Source: an uncultured Bacilli bacterium
GTDB lineage: Bacteria; Bacillota_I; Bacilli_A; RF39; UBA660
NCBI GenBank assembly: GCA_934130485.1
Contig: CAKOYE010000027.1
Location: 1 to 14,636, forward strand
Direction: 5' to 3'
DNA length: 14,636 nucleotides
Both the position numbers and the translations under genes were made by a program. The notes under the pieces were generated by a model. That model did not search any database. It was given only the letters and a program-made list of their open reading frames with translations, and was not told where the DNA came from. Shown in pieces: positions 1 to 7,031 of this stretch; positions within the stretch are counted from its first letter, which is position 1; each line of letters starts with the position of its first letter.

Positions 1-8
1 GTGGTATT

Positions 9-560
9 ATGTATTCTTATATAAGAGGAATTGTTACTGATATAGAAAGTAATTACATTGTTATTGATAATAACGGTGTTGGATATTTAATTTATACAGC
101 TAATCCATATTCTTTTAGTTTAAATGAAGATGTTACTATTTATTTATACCAATATGTAAGGGAAGATGAAATAAGTCTCTATGGCTTTAAAACAAAGGAT
201 GAAAAAAATATGTTTTTAAGTCTTATTGAGGTAAAAGGACTAGGGTGCAAAATGGCCCTACCAATGCTTGCAAATGGTGGTGTGGATAGTATTATTTCCG
301 CAATTGAAAGTGAAAATATTAATTATTTAAAAAAATTCCCTAAAATAGGTGATAAAGTTGCAAGACAAATTATTCTTGATTTAAAAGGCAAATTGGTATC
401 AAGTAAAACTGATGATACAAAAAATAACGATGAATTAGTAGAGGCTTTAAAAGCATTAGGATATAAACCTGTAGATATAAAAAAGGTATTAACAAGTGTA
501 CCTAATTGTGATACAATAGAAAATCAAATCAAGGAAGCTTTAAAATTATTAATGAGGTGA
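9..560 (+). CDS. ruvA: Holliday junction branch migration protein RuvA
   Basis: RuvA binds the four-way Holliday junction and loads the RuvB motor for branch migration in recombinational repair. The 183-residue protein is close to the usual length of about 200. Residues 1-62 form the OB-fold domain, starting MYSYIRGIV and including the typical GVGY turn. Two helix-hairpin-helix motifs follow, VKGLGCKMAL near 75 and FPKIGDKVARQIILDLKGK near 109. After a polar linker, a small C-terminal domain (about 140-183) would contact RuvB. The second hairpin is closest to the family consensus; the first has Cys-Lys where Pro-Lys is common. The start lies 9 bases into the window, so its promoter is not visible. 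The TGA stop overlaps the ribosome-binding site of the next gene, so the two are cotranscribed. Confidence 0.95.
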   Translation: MYSYIRGIVTDIESNYIVIDNNGVGYLIYTANPYSFSLNEDVTIYLYQYVREDEISLYGFKTKDEKNMFLSLIEVKGLGCKMALPMLANGGVDSIISAIESENINYLKKFPKIGDKVARQIILDLKGKLVSSKTDDTKNNDELVEALKALGYKPVDIKKVLTSVPNCDTIENQIKEALKLLMR

Positions 561-561
561 T
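554..561 (+). promoter_or_regulatory. Ribosome-binding site GAGGTGAT fixing the start at 563
   Basis: GAGGTGAT matches the anti-Shine-Dalgarno sequence and lies just before ATG 563. The in-frame GTG at 557 is inside this site, so it is unlikely to be the real start. The site overlaps the end of ruvA. Confidence 0.7.
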
Positions 562-562
562 T

Positions 563-973
563 ATGTTGAATATTAGAAAAATAGTAAAAAAATTAACATT
601 ATATGAAAGTGATTTATATGAAGGAAAAATTATTATTATTCCTAAAAAAGATAGTCTTGCTTTGAAAAAAAGTGAAAATGAGATTATTCAAACAGATGCA
701 ACTTGTTGGAAAAGACAAGGTGATAATTTATTTTTTATAAATTATAATTATGTTTTGGTTAGAAAATTTGACAAACAAAAAATAGTTAATAATGAAATAT
801 ATTATGACATTGATTTTTTAGAAGACAAGGGTTTAGAAACTAGTGAGTTATTTCCAATTTATCCTAATAATGAAGTTTTGAATCATTATTTAAATTATTG
901 TGATATTTCATTAAAAACAAAAGAAAAATGTTTAGAATATGCAAAAAGATTAAATAAATTATTTCATAAGTAA
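563..973 (+). CDS. Protein of unknown function (136 aa) between ruvA and the nucleotidase
   Basis: I do not recognise this protein. It is 136 residues, rich in Lys, Asn, Ile and Tyr, with no signal peptide or membrane segment, so it is probably cytosolic. The N-terminal half looks like beta strands (KIIIIPKKD, NLFFINYNYVLVRKFD). The C-terminal part is helical and ends KCLEYAKRLNKLFHK. No catalytic motif or metal-binding cysteine set is evident. It starts at ATG 563, directed by the GAGGTGAT site over the ruvA stop. Its stop lies 11 bases before the next start, so it belongs to the ruv operon. Base composition and codon use match its neighbours, which argues for a resident lineage-specific gene rather than a recent arrival. 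A role with RuvAB is possible only by context. Confidence 0.8.
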   Translation: MLNIRKIVKKLTLYESDLYEGKIIIIPKKDSLALKKSENEIIQTDATCWKRQGDNLFFINYNYVLVRKFDKQKIVNNEIYYDIDFLEDKGLETSELFPIYPNNEVLNHYLNYCDISLKTKEKCLEYAKRLNKLFHK

Positions 974-974
974 T

Positions 975-978
975 GGAG
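975..978 (+). promoter_or_regulatory. Ribosome-binding site GGAG fixing the start at 985
   Basis: GGAG sits 6 bases before ATG 985. An upstream in-frame ATG at 973 overlaps the previous stop (TAATG) but has no purine-rich site before it. The 985 start also gives the usual family N-terminus, MKIGIDIDDT. Confidence 0.65.
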
Positions 979-984
979 AATATA

Positions 985-1554
985 ATGAAGATTGGTATAG
1001 ATATAGATGATACAATTTGTGATACCTGGAAAGCATTAGTTCCTTATTTAAGTAAATTTTTTAATGTTGATAAAAAAATTTTTAAAGAGAACGATAAACC
1101 GTATGACGATATGTGGAAGGATAATTATGATGAGTATTGTAGCTTTGCAAAAAAGTATTATAGAGTTTTAGCGCCAAAATATAAACTTAAGAAAAATGCT
1201 AGAAAAATAATTAATAAATTAAAGAGTGAAGGAAATGAAATTATTTTTATAACAGCTAGAAGTGATAATGGATTTGAAGATCCCTATAAAATTAGTTATG
1301 ATTATTTATCAAGACATAAAATAAAATTTGATAAGCTAATTGTTTGTGCTAAAGACAAGGGAAAAATTTGTAAAGAAGAAAATATAGATATTTTTATTGA
1401 TGATTCAATTTACAATTGTCAAAGTGTTTCTAATTGTTCTATAAATGTTCTAATGTTTGATGCAAATTGGAACAAAAAATGTAAAGATTATAAAAGGGTT
1501 TGTAATTGGTTAGATATTTATAAAGAAATAAACGGGGTGAAAAATGGTGGATGA
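985..1554 (+). CDS. HAD-superfamily 5'-nucleotidase (NT5C-type)
   Basis: This 189-residue protein is a haloacid dehalogenase-fold phosphatase of the cytosolic 5'(3')-deoxyribonucleotidase type. The four HAD motifs are visible in order: the nucleophile motif DIDDT with Asp6 and Asp8, the Thr90 motif IIFITARS, a lysine in AKDKGK near 123-127, and the acidic pair Asp139-Asp140 in IFIDDS. A helical cap lies between motifs I and II. From family knowledge it would dephosphorylate nucleoside monophosphates and help balance nucleotide pools; the substrate cannot be read from sequence. Other HAD phosphatases remain possible. The gene overlaps the ruvB start by 11 bases, indicating translational coupling. 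Starting at ATG 985 rather than 973 is supported by the GGAG site and the family N-terminus. It has several non-motif cysteines (for example 145, 151, 166, 173). Confidence 0.8.
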   Translation: MKIGIDIDDTICDTWKALVPYLSKFFNVDKKIFKENDKPYDDMWKDNYDEYCSFAKKYYRVLAPKYKLKKNARKIINKLKSEGNEIIFITARSDNGFEDPYKISYDYLSRHKIKFDKLIVCAKDKGKICKEENIDIFIDDSIYNCQSVSNCSINVLMFDANWNKKCKDYKRVCNWLDIYKEINGVKNGG

Positions 1555-2545
1555 TAGATTAGTAACTGGTAGTGAATTAGATGAAGATCAATTTGAATTT
1601 AATATAAGACCTAGATTTTTGAAAGAATATATTGGTCAAAGTGAAGTAAAAGAAAATATGGAAGTATATATTAAAGCAGCTAAAATGCGTAATGAAGCAC
1701 TTGACCATGTTTTATTATATGGCCCTCCAGGACTTGGAAAAACTACCCTTGCCTATATTATAGCAAATGAACTTGGAACAAATATAAAAACGGCTAGTGG
1801 TCCTGCTATTGAAAAAACAGGCGATTTGGCCGCAATTCTTTCAAATTTGGAAGAAGGAGACGTTCTATTCATTGATGAAATTCATAGAATACCACGATTT
1901 ATCGAAGAAGTTTTATATTCTGCTATGGAAGATTTTACTTTGGAAATAGTAATTGGAGCAGATTCTTCCAGTCGAAGTATAAAAATAGGTTTGCCACCTT
2001 TTACTTTAGTTGGTGCAACAACTAGAGCAGGTGATTTAACGAGTCCATTACGTGATCGCTTTGGAATTATATCTAAATTACAATATTATACGGTTGATGA
2101 ACTTACAGATATTGTTAAAAGAACCAGTAAAGTTTTAAACTGTGAGATTGATTCTAAGGCTGCAGTAGAACTTGCAACGAGAAGTCGTGGAACTCCACGT
2201 ATTGCTAATAGACTTTTTAGAAGAGTTAGAGATTTTGCCACTGTTGTTGGAAATGGTAAAATTGATTTAAAATTATGTAAAATGGCATTAGATAAATTAA
2301 AAGTTGATAGTTTGGGTCTAGATGATACAGATTATAATTTACTTAAAGCAATTATTGAAAGATTTAATGGTGGACCTGTTGGAATTGAGGCTATTGCTTC
2401 TAGTATTGGTGAGGAACAAACTACAATTGAGGATGTTTATGAACCATATTTATTGCAAATAGGTTTATTAAAAAGAACTACTAGAGGGCGTATTGCGACT
2501 GAAAAAGCTTATGAACACTTAAAAATTCCATATAAGGAGAAATAA
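1544..2545 (+). CDS. ruvB: Holliday junction branch migration ATPase RuvB
   Basis: RuvB is the AAA+ hexameric motor that pumps DNA through the RuvA-bound Holliday junction. At 333 residues it is full length. The family entry motif IRPRFLKEYIGQ is at 21-32, Walker A GPPGLGKT at 60-67, Walker B with DEIH at 111-114, sensor 1 GATTR at 157-161, and the SPLRDRFG segment carrying the arginine finger at 167-174. The C-terminal winged-helix DNA-binding domain runs from about 256 to the end and includes RTTRGRIATEKAYEHL. It starts at ATG 1544 behind GGGGTGA and overlaps the upstream nucleotidase by 11 bases. It is separated from ruvA by two genes, whereas many bacteria have ruvA and ruvB adjacent. No key residue is missing. 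Confidence 0.97.
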   Translation: MVDDRLVTGSELDEDQFEFNIRPRFLKEYIGQSEVKENMEVYIKAAKMRNEALDHVLLYGPPGLGKTTLAYIIANELGTNIKTASGPAIEKTGDLAAILSNLEEGDVLFIDEIHRIPRFIEEVLYSAMEDFTLEIVIGADSSSRSIKIGLPPFTLVGATTRAGDLTSPLRDRFGIISKLQYYTVDELTDIVKRTSKVLNCEIDSKAAVELATRSRGTPRIANRLFRRVRDFATVVGNGKIDLKLCKMALDKLKVDSLGLDDTDYNLLKAIIERFNGGPVGIEAIASSIGEEQTTIEDVYEPYLLQIGLLKRTTRGRIATEKAYEHLKIPYKEK

Positions 2546-2546
2546 T

Positions 2547-3191
2547 ATGCCAGGAAAAGAATATTTCGATAATGAAATAAAAACTAGACATAATGAACTT
2601 AAAGATGTTTTTAGTTGTTATTATGGTGATCCATCATATGATGAACTAACTAAGTTTTTGAGTATGAATAATATATATAATCTATCACTTAAAAAGAAAT
2701 TTAATTATATAAAAGTTTTTGACTGTATAAAAGAGAATACTGATGTAAGTAGCAGGAATCCTAATTTATTAACTATAAACCAGAGGTTAGATTATACATT
2801 AACGTTTATAAAATTAATTGATAAATATGGTGAAAAATTACTTGATTATGTTCTTTATACAGAATTTTATACACTTCAAAATAACTTTTGTAAAATTGCA
2901 CCTATTTCAAAATTAATTGTAATTTTAGAATCATTTAATAAAATAAAAGTAAGTGAGTATGATAAATATAAATTTCTTTTTTTTAATAGAAAATATATTA
3001 ATTATTTGACTAATATTGATGCCACAGATTTAAGAAAAAACATAAAGGATATAAGTAGTAGAATTGATATTGCAATAAAATTATATGACTATAATTACGA
3101 TGCTTATAAATTGGATAATAAAAAAAATTTGATAGATTCAACAGTTTTAAATATTGTAAAAAGATGTGATTATAAGGATGGGATGAAATAA
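2547..3191 (+). CDS. Protein of unknown function (214 aa) between ruvB and queA
   Basis: I do not recognise this family. The 214-residue protein is charged and predicted to be mostly helical, rich in Lys, Asn, Asp, Tyr and Ile, with no signal peptide or membrane segment. Features include an early tract FDNEIKTRHNELKDVFSCYYG, about 8-28, and a repeated helix-like pattern through LTFIKLIDKYGEKLLDYVL. No nucleotide-binding or catalytic motif is seen. Its start at 2547 follows the ruvB stop by one base and has a strong AAGGAGA site at 2534-2540. Its own stop is one base from queA. This tight packing and typical composition make it a genuine operon member. It may be a lineage-restricted structural or regulatory protein, but nothing in the sequence assigns a role. 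Confidence 0.8.
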   Translation: MPGKEYFDNEIKTRHNELKDVFSCYYGDPSYDELTKFLSMNNIYNLSLKKKFNYIKVFDCIKENTDVSSRNPNLLTINQRLDYTLTFIKLIDKYGEKLLDYVLYTEFYTLQNNFCKIAPISKLIVILESFNKIKVSEYDKYKFLFFNRKYINYLTNIDATDLRKNIKDISSRIDIAIKLYDYNYDAYKLDNKKNLIDSTVLNIVKRCDYKDGMK

Positions 3192-3192
3192 T

Positions 3193-4218
3193 ATGAAAAC
3201 AGACGATTTTGATTTTGATTTACCAGAAGAATTGATTGCGCAAACTCCAATTAAAGAACGTGATCATTCTAAATTACTTGTTTTAAATAGAAAAGATGGT
3301 TCTATCGAACATAAAAAATTTACTGATATAATAGACTACTTAGAAGAAGGAGATTCTTTAGTTTTAAATGATACTAAAGTTATGCCTGCAAGACTTTATG
3401 GCGTAAAAGAAGAAACTGATGCTTTAATAGAGGTACTTCTTTTAAAAGATTTAGGTGATAATAATTGGGAATGTTTAACAAGACCAGCTAAAAGAATTAA
3501 GGAAGGAACTGTAGTTAGTTTTGGTGATGGTTTATTGAAAGCTAAATGTATAAAATGTGATGACGAGGGAATTCGTGAATTTAAATTAATATATGATGGA
3601 ATCTTGTATGAAATATTAGATAAACTAGGTGAAATGCCACTTCCACCTTATATTCACGAGAAGTTGGAGGATAAAGATAGGTATCAAACTGTTTATGCTA
3701 AGAATATAGGTTCTGCTGCTGCGCCAACAGCTGGGTTACATTTTACAAAGGAATTACTTGCAAAGATAAAAAATAAAGGTGTAAATATTGTTTATATTAC
3801 TCTTCACGTGGGTTTAGGTACTTTTAGACCAGTAAATGTTTCAGATGTTACAAAACATAAGATGCATAGTGAATATTATATGATGAGTAATGAGGCCGCA
3901 ATGACTTTAATGAAAACAAAAAAAGATTGTAAAAAAATTATTAGTGTTGGAACAACTTCGACTCGTACACTTGAAACTATAATGAGCTTATATGGTGAAT
4001 TTAGAGAATGCAGTGGATGGACAGACATATTTATTTATCCTGGATATAAATTTAAAGCTGTTGATAATTTAATAACTAATTTTCATTTACCAAAGTCAAC
4101 TTTAGTAATGTTAGTAAGTGCATTAGCTAGTAAAGAGTTAATAATGAAAGCATATCATGAAGCAATTATTAATAAATATAGATTTTTCTCGTTTGGAGAT
4201 TCAATGTTAATTAGGTAG
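3193..4218 (+). CDS. queA: S-adenosylmethionine:tRNA ribosyltransferase-isomerase QueA
   Basis: QueA transfers and isomerises the ribosyl part of S-adenosylmethionine onto preQ1 at tRNA wobble position 34, giving epoxyqueuosine. The 341-residue length is normal. Conserved blocks are all present: FDLPEELIAQTP at 8-19 with RDHSKLL after it, LVLNDTKVMPARLYG at 56-70, GEMPLPPYI at 146-154, RYQTVYAKNIGSAAAPTAGLHFT at 163-185, LHVGLGTFRPV at 204-214, GTTSTRTLE near 253-261, and the C-terminal DNLITNFHLPKSTL. It begins one base after the preceding stop, with only a modest GGATGGGA-type site. It is followed one base later by miaA, so both tRNA-modification genes share a transcript. Queuosine precursor genes and tgt are not in the window, so whether preQ1 is made or salvaged is unknown. 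Confidence 0.97.
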   Translation: MKTDDFDFDLPEELIAQTPIKERDHSKLLVLNRKDGSIEHKKFTDIIDYLEEGDSLVLNDTKVMPARLYGVKEETDALIEVLLLKDLGDNNWECLTRPAKRIKEGTVVSFGDGLLKAKCIKCDDEGIREFKLIYDGILYEILDKLGEMPLPPYIHEKLEDKDRYQTVYAKNIGSAAAPTAGLHFTKELLAKIKNKGVNIVYITLHVGLGTFRPVNVSDVTKHKMHSEYYMMSNEAAMTLMKTKKDCKKIISVGTTSTRTLETIMSLYGEFRECSGWTDIFIYPGYKFKAVDNLITNFHLPKSTLVMLVSALASKELIMKAYHEAIINKYRFFSFGDSMLIR

Positions 4219-4219
4219 T

Positions 4220-5110
4220 ATGAATAAGGTTATTGTTATAGTTGGTCCTACTTCTATTGGTAAGACAAAACTGGGTATTGAACTTGCAAAAAAATTAAAT
4301 GGAGAAATTATTAATGCAGATAGTACCCAGATTTATAGAAATCTTGATATAGCAACAGCTAAAGTAACTGAGAATGAAAAATGTGGTATAAATCATTATT
4401 TAATTGATATAAGAAATATAGATGAGGATTATAGTGTTTTTGATTATCAAAATGATTGTAGAAAATCAATTGATATTATTTTACAAAAAAATAAAATTCC
4501 GATTTTAGTTGGTGGTACTGGTTTATATATTAAAGCTGCATTATATGATTTCACATTTGAAAAAGAAAAAAAAAGAGTGTGTTTTGATAATTTAAGTAAT
4601 GAAGAGGTATATAATTATTTACTAAAATTAGATCCTAATACTATTATTCATAAAAATAATCGTAAAAGAGTTGAGAGAGCAATTAATTATTATTTGAATA
4701 ATAATTCACCGCTATCTGAAAAAGTAAAATCAAATTCACCTTTATATGATTGTATTTTTATAGGTCTTACAACTGATAGAAAAGTTTTATATAATAGAAT
4801 AAATAATCGGGTAGATAAAATGATAAAAGATGGATTAATTGAAGAGGCAAGAAAAATATATAATTTAAATATTAGATCCAAAGCTGTTATGACGCCAATT
4901 GGTTATAAAGAATTATTTGATTATTTTGATTGTAAAATAACTATCGATTCTGCAATCGAACTTATAAAACAAAGAAGTCGAAGATATGCTAAAAGACAAT
5001 ATACTTGGTTTAAAAATCAAATGGATGTTAATTGGTTTGAGGTAGATTTTAATAATTTTGATAAAACAATTGATTGTGTTTATAATTTTATAAAAAAAAA
5101 TAATAGTTAG
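4220..5110 (+). CDS. miaA: tRNA dimethylallyltransferase MiaA
   Basis: MiaA adds a dimethylallyl group to A37 of tRNAs reading codons that begin with U, giving i6A37. The 296-residue protein is a typical length. It shows the P-loop GPTSIGKT at 9-16, the tRNA-binding and catalytic block DSTQIYRNLDIATAK at 34-48, GINHYLIDI near 56-64, the second nucleotide-binding segment GGTGLYIKA at 98-106, and the C-terminal QRSRRYAKRQYTWFK motif. The start ATG lies one base after the queA TAG. The only ribosome-binding help is the weak TTAGGTAG overlapping that stop, so translation is probably coupled to queA. It is the last gene of the operon. Its stop codon lies inside the shared hairpin at 5092-5124 that ends both this transcript and the converging one. 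Confidence 0.96.
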   Translation: MNKVIVIVGPTSIGKTKLGIELAKKLNGEIINADSTQIYRNLDIATAKVTENEKCGINHYLIDIRNIDEDYSVFDYQNDCRKSIDIILQKNKIPILVGGTGLYIKAALYDFTFEKEKKRVCFDNLSNEEVYNYLLKLDPNTIIHKNNRKRVERAINYYLNNNSPLSEKVKSNSPLYDCIFIGLTTDRKVLYNRINNRVDKMIKDGLIEEARKIYNLNIRSKAVMTPIGYKELFDYFDCKITIDSAIELIKQRSRRYAKRQYTWFKNQMDVNWFEVDFNNFDKTIDCVYNFIKKNNS

Positions 5111-5124
5111 TCTATTATTTTTTT
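5092..5124. terminator. Bidirectional AT-rich hairpin terminator between converging genes
   Basis: TAATAG at 5101-5106 pairs with CTATTA at 5112-5117 around a 5-base loop. It is flanked by nine A (5092-5100) and seven T (5118-5124), giving up to 13 A-T-rich pairs. Read from either strand the hairpin is followed by a U tract, so it can end both miaA and the minus-strand gene. The stem has only one G-C pair and may be leaky. Confidence 0.6.
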
Positions 5125-5570
5125 ACTAGAACCTTCTTTTCATTAATTATTTCTTTTGATAAATCAAATTCAGCACCATTTATTACATTTTCTTTAAATT
5201 CATCATTTTCTTCGTCATATGTAGCAATATTAATGTTTTCAAAATTATGAAATTCTTCTTTAAACAATGATAGAAATTTTATTTGAGTATTACTCATTTT
5301 TTTAGTATCTGGACAAAATAATAAAATATCATTTGTATCAGGAATATTACAAAATATCATATGTCCCATTTTTGTTAATTCTGTAGCTGTATCAAAATAC
5401 CAAGAATTGTTTACATTTAAATTTGTTTCTTGAATAAATTTATCGAATGTTTCAGTATGAGTAGCATTATTCGCAATTTTATATGCAAAAATATGATTAT
5501 TATTTTTGCTTTTAATATCATCATTTGTTACAATCCAAGTTAATAATCCATTAATATTTTCTAAATTCAT
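5115..5570 (-). CDS. Protein of unknown function (151 aa), lone minus-strand gene
   Basis: I do not recognise this 151-residue protein. It is acidic to neutral, without a signal peptide or membrane segment. It appears as a mixed alpha/beta cytosolic protein, with LLTWIVTNDD near the start, NSWYFDTATELTKMGHMIFC in the middle, and a charged C-terminus ending EKKVLVKK. The start at 5570 is chosen because GGAGGTGG (5577-5584, minus strand) lies 6 bases upstream. A longer reading from 5630 would begin inside the promoter's -35 box, so it is rejected. It has its own promoter at 5603-5630, separate from the rnf promoter that points the other way. Being the only minus-strand gene in the window and divergent from rnf, it could be regulated separately or in opposition to rnf. 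No DNA-binding motif is visible, so a regulator role is not supported. Confidence 0.78.
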   Translation of the reverse strand: MNLENINGLLTWIVTNDDIKSKNNNHIFAYKIANNATHTETFDKFIQETNLNVNNSWYFDTATELTKMGHMIFCNIPDTNDILLFCPDTKKMSNTQIKFLSLFKEEFHNFENINIATYDEENDEFKENVINGAEFDLSKEIINEKKVLVKK

Positions 5571-5576
5571 ATTTTT

Positions 5577-5584
5577 CCACCTCC
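5577..5584 (-). promoter_or_regulatory. Ribosome-binding site GGAGGTGG fixing the start at 5570
   Basis: On the minus strand GGAGGTGG lies 6 bases before the ATG at 5570. It is one of the strongest sites in the window and sets the start of the 151-aa gene. Confidence 0.8.
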
Positions 5585-5602
5585 AGTGAGTGACAATATT
5601 AC

Positions 5603-5630
5603 ATTTTACTATTATTTTATAAAAAGTCAA
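5603..5630 (-). promoter_or_regulatory. Sigma-A-type promoter of the minus-strand gene
   Basis: On the minus strand, TTGACT (5625-5630) and TAAAAT (5603-5608) are separated by 16 bases. Both are five-of-six matches to the vegetative consensus. Transcription would begin around 5596, leaving a short leader before the ribosome-binding site. Confidence 0.65.
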
Positions 5631-5692
5631 GGTTTTTTTTTGAAATATATGTATTTATGTATGAAATGATATAAATAATGCTTAATATCGTC

Positions 5693-5721
5693 TTTTTTTT
5701 TTATTAAAAAAAATGTATAAT
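5693..5721 (+). promoter_or_regulatory. Probable promoter of the rnf operon
   Basis: TATAAT at 5716-5721 is a perfect -10 box. Seventeen bases upstream is only a run of T, so the -35 is poor. A ten-T tract (5693-5702) and an eight-A tract (5706-5713) surround the spacer and could bend DNA or act like an UP element. Transcription would begin near 5728, just before GGAG at 5738-5741. A weak -35 with a good -10 suggests an activator may be needed, which is an inference. Confidence 0.55.
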
Positions 5722-5749
5722 GTATATATGATAGAACGGAGTATATGAT

Positions 5750-7030
5750 ATGGCTATTGGATTGAAAATTTCAAATAAAAAAAGTTTATCTTTGAGAAAT
5801 AATTTTGTTGAATTTCTAAACCCTAAATATGTTTATATACCACTTATTAGTGATTCGGAAACTAATATAAGTATATTCGTAAAGAAAAATGATTATGTAT
5901 ATAAAGGAAATGTAATCGCAAAAAAACAAGGAAATTTTTCAATTCCAATTTTATCTAGTGTAAGTGGAATAGTTATTGGATTTGAGGAAAAGTATTATTT
6001 AAATGGAAAAAAAGTAAAGTGTATTGTTATTCAAAATGATTTTAAAGAATTGATGGAAGAAAAAAATTCATTAGTGGGTAATATAGAACAAATAAAAAAG
6101 GAAAAATTTATTGAAATTTTAAAAAATAATGCGATTGTAGGTATGGGTGGTGCAAACTTCCCAACTTATATAAAATATTCAACAGAAAAAAGAATTAAAA
6201 CATTAATAATAAATGCAGTAGAATGTGAACCATATATCACTGCAGATTATATATTAATAATTAATTATGCTGAACAATTATTAGAATGTATAAATGCTAT
6301 TTTAAAAATTAATGGAATTGATGAAGCTTATATTGCTATAAAAAAATCTAACACTAAATTAATAGATGCGTTTAATAAGTTTATTGGAACTTATCCCAAT
6401 ATTAAAATTTATGAAACTTTAAATATTTATCCTATGGGATGGGAAAAAAATGTTGTGGAAAGTGTACTTAACAAAACATATGATAAATTACCAATTGAAA
6501 TAGGTGTTGTTGTAAACAATGTATCTACTATATACGCAATTTATGAAAGCATTAAGTATAATAAACCATTAACTTCAAGAATAGTAACATTTACAGGTGA
6601 AGGTTTTGAAAGTGCTAAAAATATTGGTGTGAAAATTGGTACGTCGGTTAAAGAAGTAATAGAAAAGAATTTAAAATATAAAAATACCTCAGAATTATTA
6701 TTTATAGCTGGTGGACCAATGATGGGTAATAGTATTCCTAGTGATGATATTATAGTTACACCGAATTTAAATTGTATTTTAGTTATTCCAAAAAATAAAG
6801 AATTAGAAAGTATCAATTGCTTAAGATGTGGATTATGTATGAAATATTGTCCGGCTAAATTAACTCCAGTTTTGATTAAAGACAATTTAAACAATTCTGA
6901 TAAATTAAAAAGTTATCAGGTTAATCGTTGTATAGAATGTGGCTTATGTTCATATGTTTGTCCTTCTAAAATTAATGTTAGAGACTATGTAAGACGCGCT
7001 AAAGAAATAATAAGAGAGGAGCAAAAATAA
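5750..7030 (+). CDS. rnfC: Rnf electron transport complex subunit RnfC
   Basis: RnfC is the peripheral NADH-reactive subunit of the Rnf complex, which couples electron exchange between ferredoxin and NAD to Na+ or H+ movement. The 426 residues match the compact RnfC of Gram-positive bacteria and lack the long repeat tail of proteobacterial RsxC. A barrel-sandwich N-terminal region (about 30-95) is followed by the FMN/NADH-binding block GMGGANFPT at 131-139 and NAVECEPYITAD at 155-166. A SLBB-like region comes before two [4Fe-4S] motifs, with cysteines 357, 360, 363, 367 and 394, 397, 400, 404. The usual CP pairs exchange the fourth cysteine between clusters. GGAG at 5738-5741 sets the start. 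It is the first gene of the operon and is followed one base later by the RnfD-RnfG fusion. Confidence 0.95.
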   Translation: MAIGLKISNKKSLSLRNNFVEFLNPKYVYIPLISDSETNISIFVKKNDYVYKGNVIAKKQGNFSIPILSSVSGIVIGFEEKYYLNGKKVKCIVIQNDFKELMEEKNSLVGNIEQIKKEKFIEILKNNAIVGMGGANFPTYIKYSTEKRIKTLIINAVECEPYITADYILIINYAEQLLECINAILKINGIDEAYIAIKKSNTKLIDAFNKFIGTYPNIKIYETLNIYPMGWEKNVVESVLNKTYDKLPIEIGVVVNNVSTIYAIYESIKYNKPLTSRIVTFTGEGFESAKNIGVKIGTSVKEVIEKNLKYKNTSELLFIAGGPMMGNSIPSDDIIVTPNLNCILVIPKNKELESINCLRCGLCMKYCPAKLTPVLIKDNLNNSDKLKSYQVNRCIECGLCSYVCPSKINVRDYVRRAKEIIREEQK

Positions 7031-7031
7031 T

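Noticed and set aside
557..565. GTG 557 as the start of the gene after ruvA
   Set aside because: The GTG is part of the GAGGTGAT ribosome-binding site for ATG 563, so using it would leave no site upstream.
4690..4881. 63-codon minus-strand ORF inside miaA
   Set aside because: It lies wholly opposite the conserved middle of miaA, has no ribosome-binding site of note, and its product is low-complexity. It is a shadow frame.
5571..5630. A 20-residue longer N-terminus for the minus-strand gene, starting at 5630
   Set aside because: The extension would begin in the -35 box of its own promoter and run through the ribosome-binding site at 5577-5584.
5693..5713. T10/A8 run as a terminator hairpin
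   Set aside because: A pure T/A stem with a tiny loop is unstable and it lies directly at the rnf -35 and spacer, so it is better read as promoter A/T tracts.
6541..6894. 117-codon minus-strand ORF inside rnfC
   Set aside because: It is fully opposite the SLBB and first Fe-S region of rnfC, and its hydrophobic composition mirrors the sense codons. No upstream signals support it.
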